Source: Kappaphycus alvarezii
Lineage: Eukaryota; Rhodophyta; Florideophyceae; Gigartinales; Solieriaceae
DNA: 64,000 nt
Assembly: GCA_002205965.3 (NCBI GenBank)
Contig: NADL03000480.1
Location: 930,001-994,000, forward strand
Reading direction: 5' to 3'
Made by a program: the position numbers and the translations under genes. Shown here one piece after another: positions 42,601-52,659 of this stretch; position 1 is the first letter of the stretch; each line of letters opens with the position of its first letter. The notes under the pieces were generated by a model. It was not told the DNA's origin and searched no databases. It was given only the letters and a program-made list of their open reading frames with translations.

Positions 42601-43835
42601 TTAGTTGAATAAATGGGCCAATCTCTTCTGATACGGGACAATCCGTCGCGCATGAATTGCCTTCCTTGTAACGCGACCGGTGGAGGAAAGTAACTCGTAG
42701 CGAGGATGGTTCGCCTTCGTCACCCTGCATGGTCCATAGAAATACGAGTCGAAGGCCGGCCAGTTGCGCCCCTTATTGAAGGCCGCACCGTGCGCTACCA
42801 ACACTTCATCTCCAACTTCGAACTCCTTGACTTTTCCTTTGGTCTTGCGGGGTTCGCTAGTCTTCTTCACCACGCCAGCCCGCGTCCCAGAACCGGCTAA
42901 TGTCTCGATAAGCCGATAATGGGGGCCAGTGTTACTGAGAAATGCTACCGAATTACTGGCCAGTATCCTCGGATTAATTCCCTACATCAGTCGGAAAGGG
43001 GAAGGGGCGTCGCTTCTGTCGCGTCTACAACTGTATAGGGCCTTGGGGAGGGCTTCTGCCCAGTCTGTCCCACCGCGGACGATTGAACTTTTGAGCGCGT
43101 GCCTTATAGTTCCCACCATCCGCTCCGCGCGGCCGTTTGCCATCGGCGCTTAAGCAAGCGCTGTCTTCCACGCGACTCTCTTTCCTTTCATGTACTGTTG
43201 TACCGATCCCGCAATAACCGCAGTCGCGTTATCCGAGACGATTCTCTTTGGTGGTCCAAACGGTGATATTATCTCTTCCTCGATGAAACTTATCACGGTA
43301 TCGGCAGTTGAATCCGTCGTGGCCCACGCTATGGGCCACGTCGTCATATGTTCCACAGCGATCAGAATAAATCTTTTTCCAGTCTTCGAAGGCTTGAATG
43401 ATCCAGCGAAGTCCATCGAGAAGGTCTCAAAGAGTCCAGTAACGGGAGCTCTAAACTCGAGTAATACGTCGGCAACCTTCTCGCATGCTGACACCCATCA
43501 CAACCCTTTACATATTCGGTGACATCACGGTACACCCCAGGCCACCAGAATCGATCTCACATGAACTTTCTTGTCGAACTGACGTCCCAGTGGCCAATAT
43601 CATCGTGAAAGGTGGCCAGTATCTCCGAGCGTTGACCGATCAGAGGCACGACACGGAGCTCGTCCTTCTCGCGACGAAAAAGGGTGTCGTTCCAGAGCAT
43701 GAAACTCTTCGCACTCCACCTGACTGCGACCTTCTTCTTCGGGTCGGTTTCTTGAACTCGTTCTCCGGAAAGGAACCGTGCTACATCTAGCAAGTGCGGT
43801 TCCAAACCATCCAACTTTGAGTCTGCCCAATCCAC
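42601..43835 (-). pseudogene. gypsy integrase
   Basis: Minus-strand frames give a gypsy integrase. The zinc-binding region has HDDIGHWDV and, after a TGA, FWWPGVYRDV and GCDGCQ (His-His-Cys-Cys). The catalytic core has FSMDFAGSF (first Asp), IVSDNATAV (second Asp) and, after a stop, NGRAERMVG (Glu). The C-terminal domain (42601-42873) contains the GPCRVTKA-like SH3 fold motif and ends at 42601. In-frame stops near 43148, 42950 and 43555 prevent expression as one protein. No chromodomain is visible. Confidence 0.85.
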
Positions 43836-43840
43836 TGTCG

Positions 43841-45808
43841 CTACAATACTTCTGTTATATTTTCATCGTTTCTTCTTTCTTCCTTATGGTTAGGTCTTCG
43901 CGAAAGATAATCGGCTGCCCCATTCGCTAGTCCCGGACGATACTTGATATAAAAGTCGTATTCCGCCATCAAATCCATCCACCTTGCCAATCGCCCGTGA
44001 ATATCTTTTTTCTTGAATGCGGTTCGAAGGGCTTGATGATCCGTATAAACAACGAAGGGTTTTTCAGACAGGAGGTATACTCGAAACTTCTTAAGAGCGA
44101 AAACCACGGCGAGTGCTTCTCGTTAGCTTGTGGAGTAGCTGCGCTCCTGGTCCGTCATCGTTAGAGAAGCGAACTGAATGGGATGTATTTTCCCGTCTTC
44201 TTTCTTCTGCGAGAGAACAACCCCATGGGCTGCCGAAGAGGCGTCTGTTTCCACCAAGAAAGGAGAATTGAAATCCGGAAACGCTAATACTGGAGGGGTA
44301 GTCAGTTTACCCTTCAAGTATTCGAAAGCCTCTTGCATCTACGGGGTCCATTCGAAAGCCTTCTTGACAGACGTCGCCGCGTGAAACACTGCTGAGCTTT
44401 CGGCAAACCCCCTAATGAACCGTCGGTAGTACCCCGCGAGTCCTAGAAAAATCCTGAGGTCGGTCACGTTTTTCGGCACCGGGCTTCCGCAATATCCTTG
44501 ATCTTGTCGGGATCCACCTTCACACCACTTGGATTAAAGATGAGACCAAGCAACTTCACTTCTGATTGAACAAAGCTACACTTGGTAACCTTCAACTTCT
44601 GCTTCGATTCTTTGATCCTCCTGAACACTTCTTTGCAATTAGCTATGTGTTCCTCCAACGTCTTGGAGAAATAACAACATCATCTACATAAACAATAGCG
44701 AACGGCAACCCGAGAAGCACCTCGTCCATCATTCTTTGAGACGTCGCTGGAGCGTTCATGAGTCCAAACGGCATTACCTCGAACTTGTACGTTCCATATC
44801 GAGAACGAACGTCGTCTTTTCCTTGCAAGTTTCGGACATTCTAACCTGCCAGTATCCTGTGTAAAGGTCCAATGTTGTGAAGAACTCTGCGCCAGAGAGT
44901 TCGTCGAAGATTTCTTCTATTTTCGGTAACGGCCAGCGGTCTGGGTTCATCACCCTGTTCAACTGACGGTAGTCGACGCAAACCGGGGCCTTCGGTCTTT
45001 TCGTGTCTATCACTACCGGAAAGGACCAGGCGGACCTTGACGGCGTAATGATTACAGCTTCCAATAATTCCTTCACTTCTTTCCTTACGACTTCGTTGTG
45101 CCTCGGCGGCATTCGGCGGGCTTTCGAATGTATCGGAGTCTCATTCGTCAACTCGAAAGAATGCACCACCGGCACATGAGCAGGCTCCAGATCGTGAATC
45201 TCCCAAGCTATGACATCCGTTTCCTTGAGAGCTTTCGCCAGCTCCTTCTGATTCTTCTCGAGATGGTCGAGCTTCGAGGCCAATAGAGCCGAGCGGTCCA
45301 CCTCCTCTTTTACCTCCTTCTTAACTTCAGTCTTCGTCGAGCGAGATAGATCAGGCTCGTACGGTTCCTTGTTAATGATGGCTAAGACCAGATCTTGTTC
45401 GGTATCAGATTCACTATCGCTTTCGCTAGACGACGAGAATGGGTGGAGAGATTCCTCATCGTCCGATCCTTTGGGGGACGTGAAGTCCTCATTTTCCGTC
45501 TGAGCCCCATTGATTCTGGAAGGCTCGTTGACGAATGGCAACACAACCTCTTCTTCTCCAATAACCAAAGTGACGTGTTTGAGTGCGTAATAAATGCGCA
45601 TCTGGAGAGCTTCCAGAATCGGGCTTCCAACAATAACGTCAAACGGGGCATTTTTGACCACCAGGAACTCTAGATGCACGACCATTGACCCATACGACAC
45701 CGGCACTCCTTGAAACAACCCAGAACCTCGGCGACAGTTCCGTCTGCTACCATCACCTGACGATCGGTTTCCGTCGGAGTGAGGGCAAGCCTTTTGCAGA
45801 AGTCCCAA
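43841..45808 (-). pseudogene. gypsy reverse transcriptase and RNase H
   Basis: The long ORF 44774-45808 has an acidic Ser-rich linker, then PRHNEVVRKEVKELLEAVII, VCVDYRQLNRVMNPDRWPLP and FFTTLDLYTGYWQVRM (motif A). After a shift near 44820 follow MPFGLMNAPATSQRMMD and IVYVDDVVIS (44679-44690, catalytic Asp-Asp), then LGLIFNPSGVKVDPDKI. RNase H (43841-44338) begins FLVETDASSAAHGVVLSQ and continues after a TAA to FVVYTDHQALRTAF and the Asp-containing ANGAADYLSRRP. All palm and RNase H catalytic acids are present. The damage is limited to a few shifts and stops, so the copy is fairly recent. Confidence 0.9.
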
Positions 45809-46047
45809 GAGATCAGGTTAGGAACTGCACCCGTGTCCAAAAGGGCATGAGTCTCCGTTCCATACAACTTCACGGCTATTACCTTTAGTCGGCGTGAACC
45901 TCCTGAAGAGCTGACCGTCGACGCCTGTGTAACAGGTAGCCTTTTGGATAACAATCTCCTTAAAACCTTTCTGGCCTCCTCGGCATCCCCGAGCAACATT
46001 TGCCCGAAGTTCATTTCTGTGGCAGCGGAAGCCAGCTCAGAGATCAC
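45670..46047 (-). pseudogene. gypsy aspartic protease
   Basis: The active-site loop is HALLDTGAVPNLIS with Asp-Thr-Gly at about 45829-45837. Hydrophobic strands follow, and in the next frame VVKNAPFDVIVGSPILEAL forms the usual ILG-type end. A one-base shift in the segment 45700-45735 separates this ORF from RT. The protease would cut the gag-pol protein. Confidence 0.8.
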
Positions 46048-46068
46048 ATTACACTTCCCTACATGATC

Positions 46069-47216
46069 CTAAAGTCCCCCGGATTTCTTCTTCGATTTGC
46101 GGTTTCCTCTCTTGGTCTTCTTCCTTGGGGCGGGAGCCATCATTGGCGGACGATTAGCAGGGGCCTTATTCAAGATGGCATACAGATCCATCAAGTTTTC
46201 TCTCCGCTTTTTCGGGAGTGCCTGCCCGTCCGCACTTCTCTTTGCTGCGGCCACCACGTCCTTTTTGCGAGATTCCCGAACAACGGCGACCTTGTCATCG
46301 TCCCTCGGCTTCTTCATTTTCAATTCTTCTTCAGACTCAGACCGGGCCCTAGCAACTCCTCCTCGCTGATCATCACCACAAGGGTTCTTGGACCAGCATG
46401 TTGCTTCCGAATGTCCTCTTCTCCCACAAATCGTACAGCGTGTATCTCTATGCGGATTATGCGGGCTAATGCTCGCTCTGTGGCCCTTCTGGTTGCAATA
46501 GCTGCAAAAATAATCCGCATCCGTCTTCACGGCCGGCTTCGTTCCGTCGAATTTCTTCTTCACGAGCAAAGATAGTTCAGCGAATTTGTCGGCCAACTTA
46601 TCCACCTTGTTTTCCAGATGCTGTGAACTACGAGCACCCGGCCTTTGGAGGATCTACTTCGGGGCTTCACTCGATGATGCTCCTTGACTTTCTTCTCCAT
46701 AGAACGTCTTCTTTCCACTTATGAAGTCCGTGATTGCCGTCTTGAGCTCTTTGTAGTCCGTAGGAGCTCTAAACATCACAAACTGCGCTAAGTCTTGATT
46801 TTCTGCCACTGCTTTCCGAAGCAGGCCAAACGAAGCGGTATCGTTGAATCCAACTCTCTTGCATAGAGCATCCAACTGCACTAGGGAGCCTCTTAAGTCC
46901 TCCGGGTCCAACCTAGCGTTGATGGCCTTCTGTATTTCTTCTTCCGACTTCGGAGTTTTCCCAAAATCCTCTATGAGCTTGGCCTTAACGGTCGAATAGT
47001 CCTTCGCCTACTCCGCCAACGCTCCTTCTCTCGGGAAAGCGTAGTAGTAACGCTCATACGCTGCGCCCTCGAGGTGGCAAACGATCTGGAGCGCCTTTTC
47101 CTCGCGCTTTTCCCGCGCATGATTACATTCTCGTACGCGAAAAGAAAGCGCGCGACGTCGGAAGAAGGGGAACCGTTGAAGGAAACGTGGGGTCTCGAGG
47201 AATCGTTCATGTTCAT
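46069..47216 (-). pseudogene. gypsy gag with CCHC knuckle
   Basis: The ATG at 47216 lies 24 bp from the 5' LTR, just after the primer-binding site, and opens MNMNDSSRPHVSFNGSPSSD. The capsid region continues in two frames (to about 46971 and 46654) with helices such as VARFLFAYENVI and EGAAYERYYYAF. After a TAG near 46654 the nucleocapsid part has CTICGRRGHSEATC, a full CCHC knuckle, and an incomplete CSYCNQKGH in front of it. A Lys/Arg-rich tail follows to 46069. The protein packages the element RNA. Confidence 0.8.
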
Positions 47217-47221
47217 AGTCG

Positions 47222-47239
47222 ACCTTGGATGCGGTACCA
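47222..47239 (-). other. Primer-binding site of the Ty3/gypsy element
   Basis: TGGTACCGCATCCAAGGT follows the 5' LTR directly and starts with TGG, complementary to the CCA end of a tRNA. The primer tRNA would have a 5' end beginning ACCGCAT; I cannot name it. Confidence 0.75.
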
Positions 47240-47521
47240 TGAAATGCTTGTTTTTCTGTTTTCTCTGCTTTTTCTGTTTCGGCCAAGCGGAAACTACCCT
47301 CCCCTTCCCCGGACTCCGGCAGCCCTCTCGTCGACTTATAGGGGTGGCTGGTCCAGGGTTTCTACTCGGGTACAATGCAAGTACAGTGTACACTACTACT
47401 GTACACTGTACGAGCCCACTTTCCGCTCGTACAGTGTACAGTAGCACTGTATACTGTACGAGCAAACCGGGCCAATCAACTAGCGACTCTGACCGTCGCG
47501 CGGCACAAAAATCGCGCAACA
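47240..47521 (-). repeat. 5' LTR of the Ty3/gypsy element, with hairpin duplication
   Basis: A 282-bp LTR reading on the minus strand from TGTTGCGCGA to AAGCATTTCA. It is longer than the other two copies because a GTAC-rich palindrome is duplicated: arms at 47396-47415 and 47425-47444 pair over 20 bp around a 9-nt loop. Confidence 0.88.
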
Positions 47522-47526
47522 CGGCT

Positions 47527-49540
47527 GCATTCAAAAATGAGGGTGAGTGGGGTTGGCGAGTGATGCAAAGGTTGTGGGTCGTACGACTTTTCATACATGC
47601 AAGGAGTGATTAGCTTCCCGTGTGAAACAACCAAAATAAATCACAAATGAGATTTTACGATTGTATAAGGAAAAAGCACATAATTATGAGGGCTAGGAGT
47701 CGCGCAACAAGGCATGGTATTCTGACAGCATTTTCCCTCCATTCCAGCACTCTTGATAGAAGAGACGCGAAAAAAAAGTCAATCACGTATAGACTGTCTG
47801 AGCTACTGGGAAAACTCAAATATGCATACGGCTCTCCATGTTGCAGCACGATAGAGATGCCACATCTTTTTTAATCGCTTCACATACTGTAAATATTTGT
47901 ATCACAATGAGATTTGTCCTCACATGAGGACAGTGCTATCGCGGATAGACACTTATTATACTGTAATGGGGGAGATGTTTGTTGGACCGTAAAAATTTAT
48001 TCCCGGTAAAAAAAACTTAACATTGAAAACAAAATTTGAACAATTTTGCGGAATATACCCTCATCTTTGCAAGTCACCTATCCTTAGAAGCGCCTAGATC
48101 TGTAAGTGAACATGCGTAGAACACTAAAACTTGAAACAACCTTTCCAATGGAGTTTTATCATAAAAACTGGGAAAAGAAGGATTTCGATCGGTGAAGTAG
48201 AACCCAAATGGCCCAATTTGCACTTTCGAACAGTTTCCCCGGGAACTGGAAATAGGAAATTTCCCTTTCAAAAAATTGCAATAAATAAATAATCTAATTA
48301 CAAACGTGAAGCAGTTATCCAACTTTAACTAATGTTTAATTTCATATTTGATCCTCAATAGACACGACACCATCCATTGGTTGCTTCTTAATTGATCCCT
48401 TCACCTTCAAATTCAGATATAGGTGTGAACACATCAATGATGCATTCCTTTTTGCCATAAAGAAGATGGCCATGAAGGCCAACAACGCCTTGCTCGAAGC
48501 ACTGGCAAAGATCCTAGGGGGTGAGTCCTGTCGGAGCGTCTGTGTCACTACGAACAACGGAATCTTCAAGATTTCCGAGCCAAGTTTGCAGCTCTGGAGC
48601 AAATAGGCAGAAAAAACAGATAAGGCAAAACAAGAATGGTTCTTTCTTTATCAACTCGGAAAGAACGAATCGTGCAACAGATTTCTCGTTGGAACAAAAA
48701 AATTGGTGCTCGTATTTCGCTAAAACTAGCGCAAGAACCCTTCTTTGCCAATGAATAGTTGTTCAAAATGTGGGATAAAATCCATTAGGTTCTTTATTAG
48801 CAACAAATGTGTGGTAGAGCGATACCGAACTATCAGTATGGAATAACCCAAAGGGAACAAGAGATACCAGGAGGTACAGGGTTGTGAGGGGTTCAATGGG
48901 ATGACGGGTAACCGACTGGGTGTAAAGGGGAACCAAGGAGGTACCGACGACTTGAACACCGTACTATTGGGGGCCAAGGAGTGCTTACCTTGACTGTCCC
49001 AAAGTGTTGTTGCTTTCCTAAATAGATAAATAGATGCTATCCTATCTAGCTACTGTAAAAGGCCTAGCTACCTAACGATGGATCTAAGCCAACCAATTTG
49101 GACAGCACAGGGCGAGATGAGGTGCGAGCACCTCTGACCCACATGGTTACCGTTGAAATTCGGAATATTGCGTAACACCCCCTTTTGGCGACAAAACCAG
49201 GAGGTACTCACCGTAATCCCGGAAATCGTACAGCGATCTCGCTTGGACAACTACTTTGCATCCCCAAAAAAACCATACATCCGCCTATCAATGTAGAAAA
49301 TCTTGATGCCACGCTTTCTTACAGCGACCTACCAGGCTTACAGCAAACTAATAGGATTTTCATCTCGAGTTCCCCAACCGCTGGGCTGAATTTTACCACA
49401 CAACATTGCACGTCAGTAACGTGATGAACTAAAAAGGAATGGCGAATCATCTTCAAGCCTATGTCGCGTTAAATTTTCTTGCTTCGTGCTTTGTTAATTT
49501 CTGAAGTGCAATTCTGAAAAACTAAGCTCCTACATTGCTC
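47527..49540. other. Region without a supported gene
   Basis: Moderately AT-rich. The reading around 48470-48660 (LLEALAKILGGESCRSV) could be the DNA-binding part of the pogo relic that follows, but this is weak. Nothing else is recognisable. Confidence 0.35.
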
Positions 49541-51740
49541 GTCCCGTGGATCAGCTCCATATTCAATGTAATAATGCTGAAACACTAACTTCCTTTTTTG
49601 CACAAGTTGAGCTGGTGTACAGGACTTACAATATCAAAACCCCTCATAAAGAATAAATTATGGATGAAACAGGTTTTTCTGCTGGAGGAGCCTTATTGGG
49701 AAAGGAGGAGAAGCGTGTAGTCACATCTGTAGGGAGTAAAGCGACTTGGTCGGTTTTTATGTTTCAATATTTAAATGGCGTATCTGTTTTGTTGCGCGAG
49801 AGTAGTACAGGCGAATGCATGGCACCTGCGACAATTTTCAAGGGGATTCAAGAATAAAGACTAAATGATGGAACGTGTATCGATAGATTCTCTTATTTCA
49901 TACCTGAAGGGTAGGTTTCATTTTCGCGACTTGATATACATATTTTCGATGGACGTGTGTTCCGTAAATGTGCGTTGCGCTTTATCGAGTTCGTTCGAGC
50001 TTTTCAACCTGTTGAAAAGTGGATTGTTTTATTTCTTGACGCACACCGCTCCCATTTGCTGTCAATTGCTATTGAGGACATTAGAAGGGCGCGAATTGCG
50101 ACAATTGCGTTGCCAGTACATACAAGCGACCTCTTGAAACTTGAATGTAATTCAACTATAGTGCAATGCGCGATGCGCAGTTGTTCTCATCTAGAAACGG
50201 AATCCAGTCAGACAATGACAAACCAACACACACAAACCAAGACTCACAGGGTGTTCGCTGTCCCTCTCTTTCTTTAAGCACCATATAATGGAGTAGCCCA
50301 GCTCTTCGCCAGCGAGAAGAAGTGGGGTTGGTAGAGTGGGATGATTCCTTAGACGACTGGACGGATATAATTGTCCTCCGGATTGTAAGGCCGGACCGTG
50401 ATCCGCGGAATGCTAGAACCTTAATAAGCATCGCAGACACCAGGGGTGAAATATTGGACAAAGAAGAGGTATTCGAGGGTCAGCAGTGCTGAATATCTCC
50501 ATGCAGATAAGGATGTTTCCGCCAACGACAACCTTGAAGTTCCTATTTTTTTTATAGACGCCGGAGTCCGAGGTGCCAAGTATGAGTAAATATAACAAAA
50601 AAAATAACGAAAAGGGTAGTATAATGTTGGGAAGAGAGGTGGGAAACAAAAGGAGGCCCGGGCGGGTAAACGTGCCTATAGCCAAAGTTGCCGTTGGCAA
50701 GGTTGTTGCAAAGGCGGAAGTTGGGAGTCAAGCTCAGAGCAATAACGGGGTTGTTGTTCACTCTGGGGCCCTAATGGTTAGGCAGATATAAATAATAGTT
50801 AACTAGGTTAGCGTTATCTACGACGGCGGGGTAAGTAAAGTCAATGTCAGACAAGTTAGGGACATCCAAGTTAGAGATGAGTAAAGTCGACACTTAGCCC
50901 AATAGGTGCCTTTCACCTGCGAAAATATCAGGTACAAGTTGGGGGCCGAGTGGTTAGAACTGCAAGCCCTCAAACCCTCTCGGGCGGTTATATAGTACTA
51001 AGACTATTGGTCGGCGACAATCGAAAATTGCCCTTACAGTACATTGCGGTGCCTGGTGGTAGCAGTGGTATGTCCTGTACAGAGAATTAGATCAAAAAAG
51101 ATCACCAAAACAAGCTCTGCTGGTGGTAATACAGTGTGAGTGCCAGTTGCACTGCAGAAACTTTTGGATATATCTGTTTTTGGGCCTTTCAAGCACTATG
51201 CAAATGAAGGCGTCATCCAATTGTCGTTAATACGTGGATCAGCTGTCAACAGGGTTGGAAAACTTGAATGGAAGACATATTTTCTATTCCATTGAAGTAG
51301 GATTGAAGAAGACTACCACGCAGAAAAATATCATGGATGGGTTTAAGAGGGTGGCCTTTGGCCACTAAACTTGAATTCCGTAGCAGTATTACATGTTTGG
51401 AAGTCAAATCGCTTTCAGGAAATGATACCATTTCACGAAGATCTTCAGGCGAAAACGATGAATGCTCTTCGAATGATGCGGGAAGGTCCTCCTGATACTA
51501 AAGTGAAGGGTGGATTTTTGACCCTGCAGTGGATATTGGGGAATCCCGATTAGATTCTATTGGACTGGTCAAGTCTCTGGAAGAAAAGAGACGTGAAGAA
51601 AAGGCAGAGAAGAAGCTGAATGGGGACCGAAAAAGAGCCCAAGAGGAGGCGTAGCGGGCTCGTAGAAGGGCCTGGATGGATGCGATTGCTAGGTCGAGGA
51701 CCTAAGACCGCGTAGAGCGCTACGGCGATCAGTTTGTCCT
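49541..51740 (+). pseudogene. pogo-type DDE transposase relic, second family, split by an insertion
   Basis: The plus strand reads ETLTSFFAQVELVYRTYNI, then MDETGFSAGGALLG (first Asp, 49660) and KATWSVFMFQYLNGV. Next comes IVLFLDAHRSHLLSI (second Asp, about 50030) and IALPVHTSDLLK. Here it is interrupted at 50143 and resumes at 51157 with LLDISVFGPFKHYANE, which holds the third Asp. It then continues with GLWPLNLNSV, the usual GIWPLN motif, and ends in a charged coiled-coil tail (KKRREEKAEKKLNGDRKR). Several stops and shifts are present. This family differs in sequence from the pogo relic at 9080-10617. Confidence 0.75.
50143..51156. mobile_element. 1.0-kb insertion of unknown type inside the pogo relic
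   Basis: GAAACTT occurs at 50136-50142 and 51157-51163, where the transposase reading breaks and resumes; one copy would restore a continuous protein. This fits an insertion with a 7-bp target duplication. The insert has no recognised protein; AGTGCAA occurs near both ends in inverted orientation, which might be a trace of terminal repeats. Confidence 0.5.
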
Positions 51741-52437
51741 TCCAAAAACTTTCAAATAATGTAGATGCATAATTAGATACCCCTTAGAGGAAACGAAAGC
51801 TGCTGAGAAAAGACTTGCAAATATTTTATAGTGAATCAATAAGTAATTTTTATTATTCCCTTCCTGTAATAATTCTCTAAAGTTTCCCCCCTCTCTTTGG
51901 ATTATGTTTCTACCTGATATGTTTCTAATTTATCCAAAAGCTTATAAAACTATTTATTCTTTCTTTATATAAATATTCAGTACCGCATTTCATCAAGCTT
52001 AGAAACAATTAAATCATTTCCCTTTACTCTATTATATAAAGTACAATTGTATACGTTAAATCTCGTAATTTCAACTAGATAAAAATATTTGTGGAGCAAA
52101 ACCGGGTCTTGAACCCAGAAAGAGGCGGGCGGGCCCGCCCCGCTCCGGACCTCACTTCCCCACCCGACCAGATGGTCACACCAACCCGGATTGTTCCTCG
52201 GCTGCTGGTATGGGAAAAAACCGTTCTATTTACATGTTTCTACTGCATATGGTTTAATATTGCCCTGAGAAACCTATTGCATCTGAAATTGTCATTAAAA
52301 CGCCTTCTACCACGTACGCAGCCACAAGTGCGACGCGAATCGCCCACAGCGCCGCTTCCCAAGGATATCTCCGGAAGATTCAGAAGTTGGAACAATGGTT
52401 CCCCCTTCCTTAAACCCTTTCCGCGATAGACGCGACG
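51741..52437. other. AT-rich spacer, with a tRNA-like box
   Basis: Mostly AT-rich without genes. A GC-rich island at 52085-52180 includes a possible pol III promoter (see next entry). Confidence 0.4.
52092..52178 (-). repeat. Possible tRNA-derived element (SINE-like)
   Basis: On the minus strand GGGTTCAAGACCCGG (about 52101-52115) matches the pol III B box GGTTCRANNCC inside a perfect T-arm-like stem. TGGTCGGGTGGGG (52160-52172) about 50 nt upstream resembles an A box. The rest does not fold as a complete tRNA: the middle is an over-long GC palindrome (GGCGGGCGGGCCCGCCCCG). A degenerate tRNA or SINE head is possible. Confidence 0.35.
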
Positions 52438-52659
52438 TTGCTCTCCAGTTTCATCCCCCTTGCTTTTGACTCTCTGGGAGCCGCATGCTCTATTAACGTT
52501 CGTTTCCTTGAAAGTTGTATCGACAGAGCTGCGAGGAAATGTCACGTCTCTCCCACCATCATTCGCACCCGGATATATCAACGGTTGAGTTGCATCATAT
52601 GGCATTTGGCAGCGATAGCCATCATTTCGCTCGCTCCACTGCACGTGACCGATGTGTAA
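52438..52659 (+). mobile_element. LINE family B, 3'-terminal fragment
   Basis: The plus-strand ORF ends RKCHVSPTIIRTRIYQRLSC, then IIWHLAAIAIISLAPLHVTDV and a stop. It parallels KKCHTSEATTRMRIYQRISC and APLHVTELVHP at 22.75-22.95 kb. Upstream, IPLAFDSLGA parallels FQSLTFDSLG in the 33.4-kb copy. About 70 codons of the C-terminus are kept in one open frame, longer than chance would suggest in decayed DNA. This is the only 3' end of the family in plus orientation. Confidence 0.7.

Larger units (their letters stand above)
40602..47521 (-). mobile_element. Ty3/gypsy retrotransposon with LTRs and target duplication
   Basis: The element reads gag, protease, reverse transcriptase, RNase H, integrase on the minus strand, the Ty3/gypsy order. 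It is bounded by LTRs at 47240-47521 (5') and 40602-40833 (3'). CGGCT occurs immediately outside both ends (40597-40601 and 47522-47526), a 5-bp target duplication that proves the borders. A primer-binding site follows the 5' LTR and a purine-rich GTGGGAGGG precedes the 3' LTR. Stops and small shifts interrupt the genes. Between pol and the 3' LTR lie an inverted LTR and a hairpin array, described separately. Confidence 0.9.

Noticed and set aside
42601..44400. Repeat-induced point mutation (C to T) as the cause of the stops in gypsy pol
   Set aside because: The expected residues at the stops (Tyr, Glu, Arg) do not consistently give C-to-T changes; at least one needs G to T.
50930..51000. tRNA-like phrase GGCCGAGTGGTTAGAACTGC
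   Set aside because: No anticodon stem, T arm or acceptor pairing could be found downstream.
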